From assembly GCF_004912195.1 (NCBI RefSeq), contig NZ_STGW01000001.1, positions 303,073-367,072 on the forward strand: 64,000 nucleotides of DNA, in the 5' to 3' direction. A program made the translations under genes and the position numbers. Below the pieces are notes generated by a model, which searched no databases, was not told the origin of the DNA, and was given only the letters and a program-made list of their open reading frames with translations. This DNA comes from Nocardioides caeni (GTDB taxonomy: Bacteria > Actinomycetota > Actinomycetes > Propionibacteriales > Nocardioidaceae). Positions 57,424-64,000 of this stretch are shown here, piece after piece (within the stretch, counting starts at the first letter, position 1; each line of letters begins with the position of its first letter).

Positions 57424-57457
57424 CGGCGGCCGCACTCCCTCGGGAGTGCGGCCGCCG
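57424..57457. terminator. 16 bp stem hairpin terminator
   Basis: CGGCGGCCGCACTCCC (57424-57439) and its exact complement (57442-57457) with a TC loop form a very stable hairpin. It ends the minus-strand secreted protein gene and insulates rsbW-sigF. Confidence 0.85.
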
Positions 57458-57476
57458 TCGCGGGTGGATCCCAGGC

Positions 57477-58205
57477 TCAGCCGAGGAAGCCCAGCAGGTC
57501 GAGCAGGTCGTCGAGCTCCGAGCCGCCCAGCAGCGAGCCGAGGCCGAGGCCGTTCAGCAGCCCGGAGATCAGGTCGAGCAGGCCGAGGTCGTCGAGGACG
57601 GTCTCAATGACCTCGAGCAGGTCCTGCGGGTCGGGCGCGGTGCCGGTCGAGATCAGGTTGCACAGGGCCTGGGCCTCGGGCACCTGGGCGCAGAGCAGCG
57701 ACAGCGGGTTGGCGGTCGTGCCGCCGGTGGGCAGCAGGGACGCGAGACCGTCGCAGATCGTCTGCGGGAGCCCGGCGTCGCACAGCGTCTGGATCGGGCT
57801 GGAGGTCGGCGAGGTGTCCGGGCCACCGTTGTTGCGGCAGTTGCTCAGGTTGCGCTTGGCGCGGACCACGCGGTTCTTGGAGACCCGGACGTCGCGACGC
57901 TCCGCGGCGACGCGGTTCTTGGCGCGGACGACCCGCGTGTGGGCGGCGCGCTTGGCCTTGCGGCCAGTCGCCTTCCGCTCGGCCCGCACGGCGTTGGCGT
58001 GGACGCGCTGGGCGCGACGCTGCTGGCTCACCTGGCGGTTGTAGTTGCGGCGGGCGACGGCCACGGCCGACGCCTGGTTGGTGCAGTCGCCGGCCTTTGC
58101 GGCAGGAGCGGCGGCGGGGGCGGCGCTGGACGCCGAGGCCGAGGTGAGGCCGAGCCCCAGGGCCAGGGCCAGGACGACGAGAATCTTGATGACGGCGCGA
58201 TGCAT
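57477..58205 (-). CDS. secreted protein with basic helix and Leu/Gly-rich tail
   Basis: The 242-residue protein has a signal peptide (MHRAVIKILVVLALALGLG, cleavage after SSAAPA or so), then a very Arg/Lys-rich coiled region (about 60-125, many R-V-A-x-R-R steps) ending with CRNN, and a C-terminal half with four Cys and a hydrophobic LLDLISGLLNGLGLGSLLGG tail. I recognise no family. The basic stretch could bind DNA, teichoic acids or membranes outside the cell. Confidence 0.75.
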   Translation of the reverse strand: MHRAVIKILVVLALALGLGLTSASASSAAPAAAPAAKAGDCTNQASAVAVARRNYNRQVSQQRRAQRVHANAVRAERKATGRKAKRAAHTRVVRAKNRVAAERRDVRVSKNRVVRAKRNLSNCRNNGGPDTSPTSSPIQTLCDAGLPQTICDGLASLLPTGGTTANPLSLLCAQVPEAQALCNLISTGTAPDPQDLLEVIETVLDDLGLLDLISGLLNGLGLGSLLGGSELDDLLDLLGFLG

Positions 58206-58330
58206 CGCGGGGTGTCTCCCTCCGGGTTGGGTCGGCGGGGGGCACAGGTGTCCCGCCGCCAGTGGTCGGCCGGGCATCCAGGGGGTGCGCGCCCGGCGTA
58301 CGACGGGACCTTCGGCCCGCCCGCGGGAAA

Positions 58331-58370
58331 TCGAAGGAGCCGCCCACCGATCGGTGGACGGCTCCTTCGA
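58331..58370. terminator. 40 bp near-perfect palindrome
   Basis: The sequence TCGAAGGAGCCG...CGGCTCCTTCGA is symmetric around CCACCGATCGGTGG with one mismatch pair. It lies in the 300 bp between sodN and the secreted protein gene and probably acts as a terminator downstream of sodN. Confidence 0.75.
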
Positions 58371-58447
58371 ACTCGAGACGTTGGTCCCGGGTCAGGCCTT
58401 CTTGGTGTGCGCTCGCTGCGCTCGCGCGACTCAGGCGCTCGCCGCAA

Positions 58448-58501
58448 GCCGTCGAACCCGCCCGAGTGCGGCCTTCGGCCGGTGGGGGCGGCCTCGACGG
58501 C
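58448..58501 (-). terminator. sodN terminator hairpin
   Basis: GCCGTCGAACCCGCC (58448-58462) and GGCGGCCTCGACGGC (58487-58501) pair at 13 of 15 positions, with an inner CGGCC/GGCCG hairpin. It starts 7 bp after the sodN stop. Around it, repeated GCTCGC words look like the general intergenic repeats of this genome. Confidence 0.6.
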
Positions 58502-58507
58502 TCGGGC

Positions 58508-58918
58508 TCACTTCTTCGTCTCCCAGAAGATCTCGGCGATCTCGTCGATCTTCGCGAGCAGCTGGTCGGCGACCGCGGCGTCCATCGTGCCCTTGGTGCC
58601 GGTGGCGCCCGCGAGCTTGGTGGCCTCGTTCACCAGCGTGTGCAGCTGGGGGTACTTCTCGAAGTGCGGGGGCTTGAAGTAGTCGGTCCACAGCACCCAC
58701 AGGTGGTGCTTGACCAGCTCGGAGCGCTGCTCCTTGATGAGGACCGCGCGGGTGCGGAAGTCGGGGTCGTCGCTGTCGTTCGCCTTGGCGATGACGGCCT
58801 TGATGGACTCCGCCTCGATGCGAGCCTGGGCGGGGTCGTAGACACCGCAGGGCAGGTCGCAGTGGGCGGAGACCTCGACGGTGGGGGCGAGAAGGGCGTT
58901 GCGGAGACGCGAGAACAT
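58508..58918 (-). CDS. sodN: nickel superoxide dismutase
   Basis: The 136-residue precursor has an 18-residue leader (MFSRLRNALLAPTVEVSA) followed by HCDLPCGVYDP, the Ni-hook; mature His1, Cys2 and Cys6 bind nickel. Mature length is 118, normal for NiSOD. It removes superoxide as a helical hexamer in the cytoplasm. GGAGAGGACCCTC before ATG 58918 fixes the start. The divergent gene encodes the protease that cuts the leader. Confidence 0.95.
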   Translation of the reverse strand: MFSRLRNALLAPTVEVSAHCDLPCGVYDPAQARIEAESIKAVIAKANDSDDPDFRTRAVLIKEQRSELVKHHLWVLWTDYFKPPHFEKYPQLHTLVNEATKLAGATGTKGTMDAAVADQLLAKIDEIAEIFWETKK

Positions 58919-58999
58919 GAGGGTCCTCTCCTTCATATCGACGGTGTGTTCGGCGGGAACCAACCTTGGAAAAATCCTTGCCCTGCGACACTACTCGGC

Positions 59000-59332
59000 A
59001 TGGAGGAGCCCGCAACGACCGGTCGCGAGTCGGGCCGCCGGATGGGTGTCGCGCTCGTGCGCGGCGAGTCGATGCGCCCGACCCTCGGGCCCGGTGACCG
59101 GCTCCTCGTCCTCTACGGCGTCGTGCCGCGCGCAGGACAGGTCGTGCTCGCCCGGTTCCCCGACGGCGTGCTGGTCATCAAGCGCGCCGAGGAACGTCGT
59201 ACGACGGGCTGGTGGCTGCGGGGCGACAACCCCCATGCCGGCGTCGACTCCCGGCACCGCGGGGCGATCCCGGACGAGGACGTGGTCGGCGTCGTCCGGG
59301 CCAGGCTGTGGCCGCGCCCCCGGCTCCTGTGA
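59000..59332 (+). CDS. sodX: NiSOD maturation protease (S26/S24 family)
   Basis: The 110-residue protein has the Ser/Lys dyad of signal-peptidase-like enzymes: RGESMRPTL (Ser24) and VLVIKRAEE (Lys61), with the final GDNPHAGVDSRHRG box. It should cleave the SodN leader to free the nickel-binding histidine. It is divergent from sodN, with 81 bp between the starts. That gap contains a CCTTG-N7-CCTTG direct repeat. Confidence 0.9.
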   Translation: MEEPATTGRESGRRMGVALVRGESMRPTLGPGDRLLVLYGVVPRAGQVVLARFPDGVLVIKRAEERRTTGWWLRGDNPHAGVDSRHRGAIPDEDVVGVVRARLWPRPRLL

Positions 59333-59390
59333 TCCTCGTCATCCGGACGGCCGCCCGGTCCGCCCGGCGCATGTGGGAGCATTGATCCTC

Positions 59391-60578
59391 GTGGCTGCTG
59401 ATGTCCCTTCCTCCCACCCGCGTGCGGGCGAGCCGGTTTTCGACCTGCACCTCGGCGGCAAGATGGCCACCGTCGCCACCTCGGACGTGAGCACGAAGGA
59501 CCAGCTCTCCCTCGCCTACACCCCTGGCGTCGCCGAGGTCTGCGAGGCCATCGCCGCCGACCCGACGATGTCGCGCCACTACACGTGGGTCCCCAACACC
59601 GTCGCGATCGTGACCGACGGCACCGCCGTGCTCGGCCTGGGCGACATCGGCCCGGACGCCGCCATGCCGGTGATGGAGGGCAAGGCCGTCCTCTTCAAGC
59701 AGTTCGGTGGCGTCGACGGCGTCCCGATCTGCCTCGCGACGACCGACGTCGAGGAGATCATCGAGACGGTCGTGCGCCTCGCGCCCAGCTTCGGCGGCAT
59801 CAACCTGGAGGACATCTCGGCGCCGCGCTGCTTCGAGATCGAGGACCGTCTCAAGGCTGCCCTCGACATCCCCGTCTTCCACGACGACCAGCACGGTACG
59901 GCGGTCGTCACCCTCGCCGCGCTCGTCAACGCGCTGCGCCTGACCGGGCGCACGGCCGAGTCGACCCGGGTCGTCATCTCCGGCGCTGGCGCGGCCGGCG
60001 TCGCCATCGCGAAGATCCTCCTCGCCGCTGGGGTCAAGGACATCGCCGTGACCGACCGCAAGGGTGTCGTCTCCTCGGACCGCACCGACCTGACGCCGTC
60101 GAAGAAGGCGCTGGCGGAGCTGACGGCCGACCAGTGTGGTCGCCGCGGCACGCTCGCGGAGGCGTTCGACGGCGCCGACGTCTACATCGGCGTCTCGGGC
60201 GGCACCGTGCCCGAGGAGGTCGTGGCGACCATGGCGGAGGACGCCATCATCTTCGCGATGGCCAACCCCAACCCCGAGGTCCACCCCGACGTGGCGCACC
60301 GCCACGCGCGGATCGTCGCCACCGGCCGCTCCGACTTCCCCAACCAGATCAACAACGTGCTCGCCTTCCCCGGCATCTTCCGCGGCGCGTTCGACGTCCA
60401 CGCCAGCGCGATCACGGAGTCGATGAAGGTCGCCGCCGCCGACGCCCTCGCCGCGCTCGTGGGCGACGACCTCGCGGAGGACTTCGTGATCCCCTCGCCG
60501 TTCGACCCGCGGGTCGGTCCGGCGGTGGCCGCAGCGGTCGCCGAGGCAGCTCGCCGCGACGGCGTCGCCCGCACCTGA
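59391..60578 (+). CDS. NAD(P)-dependent malic enzyme
   Basis: The 395-residue enzyme has SLAYTPGVAEVCEAI, GDIGPDAAMPVMEGKAVLFK (NAD/malate), HDDQHGTAVV (metal), and the Rossmann ISGAGAAGVAIAKILLAAG near 205. It oxidatively decarboxylates malate to pyruvate, supplying NADPH or pyruvate. It is the short form without the phosphotransacetylase domain. GTG 59391 was taken; TTG 59382 is in frame but too near the ribosome site GGGAG. Confidence 0.92.
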   Translation: MAADVPSSHPRAGEPVFDLHLGGKMATVATSDVSTKDQLSLAYTPGVAEVCEAIAADPTMSRHYTWVPNTVAIVTDGTAVLGLGDIGPDAAMPVMEGKAVLFKQFGGVDGVPICLATTDVEEIIETVVRLAPSFGGINLEDISAPRCFEIEDRLKAALDIPVFHDDQHGTAVVTLAALVNALRLTGRTAESTRVVISGAGAAGVAIAKILLAAGVKDIAVTDRKGVVSSDRTDLTPSKKALAELTADQCGRRGTLAEAFDGADVYIGVSGGTVPEEVVATMAEDAIIFAMANPNPEVHPDVAHRHARIVATGRSDFPNQINNVLAFPGIFRGAFDVHASAITESMKVAAADALAALVGDDLAEDFVIPSPFDPRVGPAVAAAVAEAARRDGVART

Positions 60579-60671
60579 TCCCGGGCTCGAACCGGCACCG
60601 ATCCCGCGCGCGACGCCGATCACGCTGGACGCGGCAGCGGCCGCACCCGGTCCCGGACTAGGGTCGGACCC

Positions 60672-61646
60672 GTGTTCGCTGTCTACGCCGACTCCTTCGC
60701 CAACTCCGCCTCCGACCCCCTGACCGGCCTCGTCGTCGGTGAGCGTCCCGACCCGGTCGTGCCCGAGGGGTGGACCACGGTCACCGTCAAGGCGGCCTCC
60801 CTCAACCACCACGACCTGTGGTCGCTGCGCGGCGTGGGCCTCAAGGCCGAGGCATTGCCGATGATCCTCGGCTGCGACGCGGCCGGCATCGACGCCGACG
60901 GCAACGAGGTCGTCGTCCACTCGGTCATCTCCGACCCCGACTGGCGAGGTGACGAGACACTGGACCCACGGCGCTCGCTGCTCTCCGAGCGCTTCCAGGG
61001 GACGCTGGCCGACCAGGTCGTCGTCCCGAAGGGCAACGTGATCCCCAAGCCGGCGTCGTTGTCCTTCGAGGAGGCCGCCTGCCTGCCGACCGCCTGGCTG
61101 ACGGCCTATCGGATGCTGTTCGTCCAGGGTGACCTCAAGGCCGGCGAGACCGTGCTGGTCCAGGGCGCCGGCGGTGGCGTCGCCACCGCGCTGATCGCGC
61201 TGGCGCGGGCCGGGGGCCTGCGGGTGTTCGCCACCAGTCGTGACGAGGCCAAGCGGGCCAAGGCGCTCGAGCTCGGTGCCCACGAGGTCTTCGAGTCCGG
61301 CGCGCGACTCCCCGTCAAGGTCGACGCGGTGATGGAGACGGTCGGTCGGGCGACGTGGTCCCACTCGATCCGGGCGCTGCGGCCAGGAGGCAGGATCGTC
61401 ATCTCGGGCACCACCTCGGGGCCCAACGTCGACGACGCCGAGCTCACCCGGATCTTCTTCCTGCAGCTGAGCGTGGTCGGGTCGACGATGGGCAGCCGTG
61501 CCGAGCTCGCCCACCTCGTCACCATGCTCGACGCCACGGGCCTGCGGCCCGTGATCGACCGGGTGCTGCCGATGACCGAGGCCCGCGCGGGCTTCGCCGC
61601 GATGGCCGAGGGCGACATCTTCGGCAAGGTCGTCTTCACCCGCTGA
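60672..61646 (+). CDS. zinc-type alcohol dehydrogenase/quinone oxidoreductase (MDR)
   Basis: The 324-residue protein has the MDR fold: SLNHHDLWSLRGVG, DAAGIDADGNEVV, an EAACLPTAWLTAYRML segment, and the NADPH-binding VLVQGAGGGVATALIALARA near 158. No structural zinc cysteines are present, so it is quinone-oxidoreductase-like. TAGGGT (60659-60664) sits 7 bp before GTG 60672, giving a leaderless mRNA. Confidence 0.88.
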   Translation: MFAVYADSFANSASDPLTGLVVGERPDPVVPEGWTTVTVKAASLNHHDLWSLRGVGLKAEALPMILGCDAAGIDADGNEVVVHSVISDPDWRGDETLDPRRSLLSERFQGTLADQVVVPKGNVIPKPASLSFEEAACLPTAWLTAYRMLFVQGDLKAGETVLVQGAGGGVATALIALARAGGLRVFATSRDEAKRAKALELGAHEVFESGARLPVKVDAVMETVGRATWSHSIRALRPGGRIVISGTTSGPNVDDAELTRIFFLQLSVVGSTMGSRAELAHLVTMLDATGLRPVIDRVLPMTEARAGFAAMAEGDIFGKVVFTR

Positions 61647-61858
61647 GGATTTAAACGATTGGCGGGAATGCCGCTGGGTCCGGGATCATTGTGGTCTCCA
61701 CCGGCGTGTGCGGTTCACCGATGAGTTTTCCTCGCCGCCGGTGTCGAAACGAGGACGGTCTGTTCGTCGAACAGTTGAAGCGACGGCCCTCCCGTTCTGC
61801 ACCACCGACAGTGGTCGGCCACCGCTGACCCCTGCCAGCCCTACCGAGAGGACCTCTC
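61647..61858. other. non-coding leader region of DHA2 exporter
   Basis: About 210 bp with no gene. It begins with an AT-rich TTTAAACGATT patch and holds the CTGTTCGTCGAACAG palindrome at 61760-61774. The end is GAGAGGACCTCTC just before the ATG, a small hairpin that carries the ribosome site. Confidence 0.5.
61760..61774. promoter_or_regulatory. CTGTTCGTCGAACAG palindrome
   Basis: Perfect 7 bp arms around a single T, 85 bp before the DHA2 gene. A repressor operator is likely, but no regulator gene lies within the window next to it. Confidence 0.5.
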
Positions 61859-63352
61859 ATGACTGCGCCCATCGAACCCGCCCCGCCGGTGGCGACCGGC
61901 GACCTCGCGGAGTTCGAGGAGGACCTTGCCTCACCTGCTGTGCCTGCTGGTCGTACGCCGCTCGTGATCAAGCTCCTCGTCGCCGCCACCTTCGTGGTGA
62001 TCCTCAACGAGACCACCCTCGTCAATGCCGTGCCCCGCCTGATGGAGGACTTCCGGATCAGCGAGACCACGGCCCAGTGGTCCCTGACCGTCTTCATGCT
62101 GACGATGGCGGCGGTCATCCCGATCACGGGATGGTTCCTCCAGCGGGTCAGCACCCGCACGGCCTATGCGACGGCGATGTCGACGTTCGTCGCCGGCACT
62201 CTCGTGGCCGCGGTCGCGCCGACGTTCGGTGTCCTGCTCGTCGGCCGGGTCATCCAGGCCGGCGGCACTGCCGTGATGATGCCGCTGCTCATGACGACGC
62301 TGATGACGGTCGTCGCCACGGAGGACCGTGGTCGCGTCATGGGCCAGGTCACCCTCGCGATGTCCTGCGCGCCCGCCCTCGGTCCGGCGGTCTCCGGGAT
62401 CCTGCTGCACTTCGGCTCGTGGCGGTTGATCTTCGTCGTGATGCTGCCGATCGCGGTCCTCGTCGGGCTGTTCGGCTTCCGGCAGCTGGAGAACGTCGGC
62501 GAGACCACCAAGAGCCCGGTGAGCTGGCTGAGCGTCGTGCTGGCCGCCGGTGGCTTCAGCACGTTCGTCTACGGCCTCAGCAAGGTCGGCAACGGTGCGT
62601 GGACGGAGCCGGCGCTGCTGATCGGCGGCGGTGTCGTGCTCGTCGCGGCGTTCGCGCTCTACCAGCTGCGCCTGCAGCGCTCGGACACCCCGCTGATGGA
62701 CCTGCGGACCCTGAAGCACCGCAACTTCGCGGTGTCCCTCGTGCTGATGTCGGCCGGCTTCATGGCCTTCCTCGGCTCGATGCTCCTGCTGCCGCTCTAC
62801 TTCCAGAACCTGCGGGGGCTCACCGAGCTGCAGACCGGCCTGCTCGTGATGCCGGGCGGCCTCGCCATGGGCCTGCTGGGCCCGCAGGTCGGCAAGGTCT
62901 ACGACCGCATCGGCGCCCGCCCGCTCGTCATCCCGGGCTCGGTGGTGATGGTGGCGCTGCTGTTCGCCCTGAGCCGGATCGGCGCCGAGACGCCGTACGC
63001 CCTGCTCGTCGTGCTGCACGTCGCGCTGATGGCGAGCCTGGCGACGGTCTTCACGCCGGTCTTCACCATCGGCCTCGGTGACCTCGAGCCGCAACTCTAC
63101 TCCCACGGCAGCTCGCTGCTGGGCACGCTGCAGCAGGTGGCTGGAGCCATCGGCACGGCGCTGCTGATCGTCATCATGACCAACCGCAGCGAGCACCTCG
63201 CCGAGCGCGGCAGCTCTGACGGAGAGGCGTTCATGGGGGGCCTGCAGTGGGCGTTCGCCGCCGGCGCGACGATCGGGCTCGTGGTGGTCGCGATGTCGCT
63301 GCTGCTGCCTCCGAAGGCCGACGCCCCGGCCGGCGCGCACGGCGGTCACTGA
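61859..63352 (+). CDS. MFS transporter, DHA2 family
   Basis: The 497-residue protein has 14 hydrophobic helices and the EmrB/QacA blocks: LNETTLVNAVPRLMEDFRISETTAQW, GRVIQAGGTAVMMPLLMT and a motif A-like region. The head (1-35) is Pro/Glu-rich and cytosolic. It should export hydrophobic compounds by proton antiport. GAGAGGACCTCTC before the ATG supplies the ribosome site. Confidence 0.88.
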   Translation: MTAPIEPAPPVATGDLAEFEEDLASPAVPAGRTPLVIKLLVAATFVVILNETTLVNAVPRLMEDFRISETTAQWSLTVFMLTMAAVIPITGWFLQRVSTRTAYATAMSTFVAGTLVAAVAPTFGVLLVGRVIQAGGTAVMMPLLMTTLMTVVATEDRGRVMGQVTLAMSCAPALGPAVSGILLHFGSWRLIFVVMLPIAVLVGLFGFRQLENVGETTKSPVSWLSVVLAAGGFSTFVYGLSKVGNGAWTEPALLIGGGVVLVAAFALYQLRLQRSDTPLMDLRTLKHRNFAVSLVLMSAGFMAFLGSMLLLPLYFQNLRGLTELQTGLLVMPGGLAMGLLGPQVGKVYDRIGARPLVIPGSVVMVALLFALSRIGAETPYALLVVLHVALMASLATVFTPVFTIGLGDLEPQLYSHGSSLLGTLQQVAGAIGTALLIVIMTNRSEHLAERGSSDGEAFMGGLQWAFAAGATIGLVVVAMSLLLPPKADAPAGAHGGH

Positions 63353-63367
63353 CGGAGGACGCGTCGT

Positions 63368-63395
63368 CGGTCCCTCACGATCCGGTGAGGGACCG
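63368..63395. terminator. hairpin CGGTCCCTCAC-N6-GTGAGGGACCG
   Basis: Perfect 11 bp arms with a 6 bp loop stand between the convergent MFS and hydrolase genes. It serves as a bidirectional terminator. Confidence 0.8.
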
Positions 63396-63403
63396 GCGGC
63401 CCT

Positions 63404-64000
63404 TCACTCAGCCAGGAAGGCGTCCATCAGCGGCCAGCTGAGCTCTGCCGCGCGCGGCCCGGCGACGAGGCCGAGGTGGCTGAGTCCGTCGGCCGCCGCA
63501 TAGCGGGCGCCCGGCACGACGTCGACGCCGGCGCGCACGGCCGGTCCGTCGGCGATGTTGTCGGTCTCGCTGCCGATGAAGACCACCCGCGTGCGGATGT
63601 CCCCGAGGTGGACCGGTCGGCGTCGGCTCAGGTGGACGGTGCCGGAGGCCAGCTCGTTGCGGGCCATCAGTCGGGTGTGGATCTGGTGGTAGGCGCGGCC
63701 CGGATAGCCCGGCATGTCGCTGATGAAGCCGTCGATGGCTGCCGTGCGGGCCAGCGCCTCCTCATCGAGGATGTTGCGCGCGAGGTGGACGGCCTTGGTC
63801 AGCTCGCGCTTCGGCGCCATCGCGCGATAGCTCGCGCGGACGAGGTGGCGCGGCACGCCACCGAGGGCGGCGGTCGGCGCGGTCACCGCTCGGCTGCCGA
63901 GCACGCGGTCGGCGAGGATCAGGGGCTGCACGGCCGGGATCAGGCTGTAGTCGATCGGCGTCCCGAAGGCCGTCAGGGATGCGATCGGCAGGTCGGGGTG
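63404..64000 (-). CDS. alpha/beta hydrolase, N-terminus cut by window edge
   Basis: The visible 198 residues are the C-terminal part of a larger protein: the reading frame stays open to base 64000 (HPDLPIASLTAFGTPIDYSL). Pieces such as FGTPIDYS, VVFIGSETDNIADGPAV (acid) and DGLSHLGLVAGP (histidine) fit the PHA synthase/depolymerase-like hydrolase group. The nucleophile should lie beyond the window. It might act on polyesters or acyl chains. Confidence 0.7.
   Translation of the reverse strand, partial: HPDLPIASLTAFGTPIDYSLIPAVQPLILADRVLGSRAVTAPTAALGGVPRHLVRASYRAMAPKRELTKAVHLARNILDEEALARTAAIDGFISDMPGYPGRAYHQIHTRLMARNELASGTVHLSRRRPVHLGDIRTRVVFIGSETDNIADGPAVRAGVDVVPGARYAAADGLSHLGLVAGPRAAELSWPLMDAFLAE

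Noticed and set aside
58206-58330. Small gene between the secreted protein and sodN
   Set aside because: Open frames exist but lack ribosome sites; the region is occupied by promoter sequence of the secreted protein gene and hairpins.
60580-60612. tRNA-like GGGCTCGAACC sequence
   Set aside because: Only a T-arm-like word is present; no acceptor stem, anticodon arm or CCA end can be folded around it.

Overview
The window is a GC-rich chromosomal segment of an actinomycete, most likely a Nocardioides-like member of the Nocardioidaceae. The reasons are the base composition and GC-ending codons, WhiB1, SigR/RsrA and SigF/RsbW proteins, a ribosomal bL37 mini-gene, Ni-type superoxide dismutase, and many leaderless promoters of the form TAGGCT or TAGGGT about 7 nt before a GTG or ATG start. 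The genus is an inference; no rRNA or tRNA gene is present. No transposase, integrase, phage gene or CRISPR array was seen. The segment reads as chromosomal backbone with accessory patches.

Left part (1-15 kb): a cardiolipin synthase and an RDD membrane protein are followed by a likely light-response cluster: a MerR-DICT regulator divergent from a one-domain sigma-like protein, an alpha/beta hydrolase and a photolyase. After an HNH-repeat protein and a GXWXG protein come a DUF1800/DUF1501 secretion-type pair. A tightly overlapped six-gene operon then encodes an OpuC/ProU-type osmoprotectant ABC importer with an NmrA-like oxidoreductase and a DUF1304 membrane protein at its end.

15-28.6 kb: lipid or steroid-type catabolism (SDRs, FadH, acyl-CoA dehydrogenase) under PadR and HxlR-SCP2 regulators with visible palindromic operators, a SNF2 helicase, an ECF41 sigma factor coupled to its oxidoreductase partner behind a textbook ECF41 promoter, and a TetR/MFS efflux pair sharing a duplicated operator.

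28.8-37.8 kb: DUF445 protein, S4 protein, FKBP isomerase, a secreted protein, then a five-gene operon (lipase-like hydrolase, acyltransferase, acyl-CoA ligase, wax ester synthase/DGAT, hydrolase) that looks like a storage-lipid pathway and starts behind a KstR-type box.

37.8-56 kb: a conserved actinobacterial core (hisN, rsgA, aroA, SRAP, sigR-rsrA, SDR, pdtaS, whiB1) resembling the Mycobacterium tuberculosis Rv3219-Rv3228 region. It is interrupted at 46.3-53.3 kb by a 1293-residue secreted beta-helix protein, a hotdog thioesterase, an IlvG-like TPP enzyme and a DUF2785 protein.

56-64 kb: sigF-rsbW, a secreted basic protein, sodN/sodX, malic enzyme, an MDR dehydrogenase, a DHA2 efflux protein and a truncated alpha/beta hydrolase.

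The most unusual signal is a family of three 145-166 bp elements (6560-6725, 26316-26480, 53470-53615). Each folds end to end into one long imperfect hairpin. Their stems differ in sequence between copies but are self-complementary within each copy, and they share an apical core with 45-46 bp spacing between two conserved boxes.
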